Positions 62,792 through 64,000 of a stretch of DNA of 64,000 nt are shown here, piece by piece; the first letter of the stretch is position 1, and each line of letters starts with the position of its first letter. The stretch comes from Candidatus Defluviibacterium haderslevense (GTDB lineage: Bacteria > Bacteroidota > Bacteroidia > Chitinophagales > Saprospiraceae): positions 455,001 through 519,000 of the forward strand of contig JADJRL010000003.1 in NCBI GenBank assembly GCA_016712225.1, given 5' to 3'. The notes under the pieces were generated by a model. It ran no database searches, had not been told where the DNA came from, and saw only the letters and a list, made by a program, of their open reading frames with translations. A program made the position numbers and the translations under genes.

Positions 62792-64000
62792 TTATTTTAA
62801 TAGACTTACCTCCCCAGTTATCTGAAATTCTTTACCTGTTACGTCTTTAAATCTTATCAAATAAATAAATACACTTGGATTAACTTTTCTGCCATATGCT
62901 GTACCATCCCAAGCTCCAATAAGTGAATTTGGAATTCCTCCTTTACTTTCAAAAACTCTATTGCCCCATCGATCATAGATTTGAAGCAAGTCAACTTGAG
63001 CAATACTATTATCAGAGATTAAATTAAAATAGTCATTGATATTATCTCCATTTGGCGAGAAAACATTAGGAACATTGAATACTTGAGAAGCTACTATAAC
63101 TATTAAATATTTATGGAAGCAACCAATTTCATCCTGTCCTTCGTAATTATACTTAGATACACCGGCCAATGCGATTGTGTGTGCTTTTTTGCATGTATCA
63201 CACTCGATTCTTCCTGGTCCAGTCCATGAATGAATTGCATATTTATTATTGTTGTTAAAATTTGTCGATAATTGGATTGGATCTCCAACATTAACAAAAA
63301 GACTATCTACACCATAGTCTTGGATGTAAGAATCATCAAAGTTGATTTTTACATTCTGAACAAATTTACATCCATTGGAATCTATAATTTGCAATTTATA
63401 ATCTCCATTTTTTAGGCCACTAATTTGATTTTGAGTCAAACCAACTTCCTTTTCATTCAAAAAATACTGTTTTGCATGAGCTCCACTAATTTGTTGGATT
63501 AATATCCTTCCCTTCAGTGAATCATAACATGAACCATCCACTGTTTTTAGATCAAAACAAAAACATGCTGGTTCCGGAATTACGACTTTGTGCTTTGTAA
63601 TACACCCTCCCGCATCTATAAGTTGAAGCTCGTATGAGTTAGAAATCAGATTTGATATATCCTTCGTTGTATCTTGAGTATTCCAATAATATAAATAAGG
63701 TTCTTTGCCTCCTTGAATACTAAGTTTTATTGAAGCGTTCTTATCCCCAATGCATTTATTTTGATTAATTGAATCAACAAATGTAATCTCTGGTTCAATT
63801 ACAAGATGAATTAGAATCATAGAATCACATAAATTAGTAGATTTTTCAGTATAAATATAATTTCCAGATTCAGTAAAAGTTCTGTTTCCAAGATTAAGCA
63901 ATTGTCCAAAACATATGCTTGTATCAATTTTGGTTGTTTTAGTACTGCGAATATTTAAATCCAGATTTATTATACTATCACAATTATGCACACTTTTCAG
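62792..64000 (-). CDS. Gliding-type (CHU_C, T9SS type B) surface protein with SprB-like repeats, C-terminal part
   Basis: About 402 residues, open to the window edge, so the N-terminus is missing. The final 95 residues (NVPNVFSPNGDNINDYF, IYDRWGNRVFES, AWDGTAYG, PSVFIYLIRFKDVTG) are the gliding-motility C-terminal domain that directs type IX export. Upstream lie SprB-type modules (IKLSIQGGKEPYLYYWNTQD with SYELQLIDAGGC; SGLKNGDYKLQIIDSNGC), usually repeated many times in giant adhesins. The gene probably extends for kilobases beyond the window. Likely a cell-surface adhesin. A short AT-rich region separates it from the defence genes. Confidence 0.9.
   Translation of the reverse strand: MKSVHNCDSIINLDLNIRSTKTTKIDTSICFGQLLNLGNRTFTESGNYIYTEKSTNLCDSMILIHLVIEPEITFVDSINQNKCIGDKNASIKLSIQGGKEPYLYYWNTQDTTKDISNLISNSYELQLIDAGGCITKHKVVIPEPACFCFDLKTVDGSCYDSLKGRILIQQISGAHAKQYFLNEKEVGLTQNQISGLKNGDYKLQIIDSNGCKFVQNVKINFDDSYIQDYGVDSLFVNVGDPIQLSTNFNNNNKYAIHSWTGPGRIECDTCKKAHTIALAGVSKYNYEGQDEIGCFHKYLIVIVASQVFNVPNVFSPNGDNINDYFNLISDNSIAQVDLLQIYDRWGNRVFESKGGIPNSLIGAWDGTAYGRKVNPSVFIYLIRFKDVTGKEFQITGEVSLLK

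Overview
The window reads as chromosome of a low-GC member of the Bacteroidota, most likely of the Saprospiraceae or a close relative. Signs are the many type IX secretion (T9SS) C-terminal sorting domains (M14 and M36 peptidases, a cytochrome/Cu-monooxygenase, a surface protein) and one gliding-type CHU_C terminus, promoters of the TTTG-N19-TAnnTTTG kind, no consistent Shine-Dalgarno sequences, and a ribosomal protein S1 with a C-terminal helix-hairpin-helix extension. No tRNA, rRNA, CRISPR array or complete insertion sequence was seen.

Layout. 1-4.7 kb (minus): N-terminal part of a CrtI-type carotenoid desaturase, rpsA, an MFS transporter. 4.8-7.1 kb (plus): a sodium/solute symporter abutting murQ, probably amino-sugar (MurNAc) recovery. 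7.2-8.3 kb: an unknown barrel-like protein. 8.5-14.5 kb (minus): two tandem 529-residue exported paralogues and a secreted M14 carboxypeptidase. 14.8-16.9 kb (minus): operon rlmB - TraB/GumN - gamma carbonic anhydrase. 17-23.7 kb (plus): secreted M36 metalloprotease, class V aminotransferase, galE, a small PG-binding-like protein. 23.8-33.2 kb: a structured noncoding repeat (copy 1), YdjM-like hydrolase, ssb, pentapeptide protein, redoxin plus cytochrome/Cu-monooxygenase pair, a metzincin, thiolase, acyltransferase, OmpH and a frameshifted tatA. 33.2-39.2 kb: 2OG-Fe(II) oxygenase, aldehyde dehydrogenase, mlaE-mlaF and an HlyD/MacA-type adaptor. 39.4-43.4 kb: repeat copy 2, then a carotenoid-oxygenase homologue in a two-gene operon with a six-TM class III adenylate cyclase. 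43.5-49.6 kb: exported proteins, a PGAP1-like lipase with a T9SS partner, and a divergent regulator.

49.6-62.3 kb is an accessory/defence island. A duplicated small gene (second copy a pseudogene) flanks a DUF2971 gene and a membrane protein with 69-bp tandem repeats. Then come a type I restriction-modification operon in the order R-M-S and a translationally coupled trio: a GapS4a-like nuclease with a stop at codon 7, a GapS4b-like protein and an NdpA-like nucleoid-associated protein. The window ends inside a large gliding-type surface protein.

The most interesting items are the carotenoid-oxygenase/adenylate-cyclase operon, the repeat family with a compensatory base change in a predicted stem, the GAPS4-like trio beside the type I R-M operon, and two small lesions (tatA homopolymer frameshift; nonsense codon in the GapS4a-like gene) that could be errors, decay or recoding. 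All family names come from reading motifs by eye; no searches were run.
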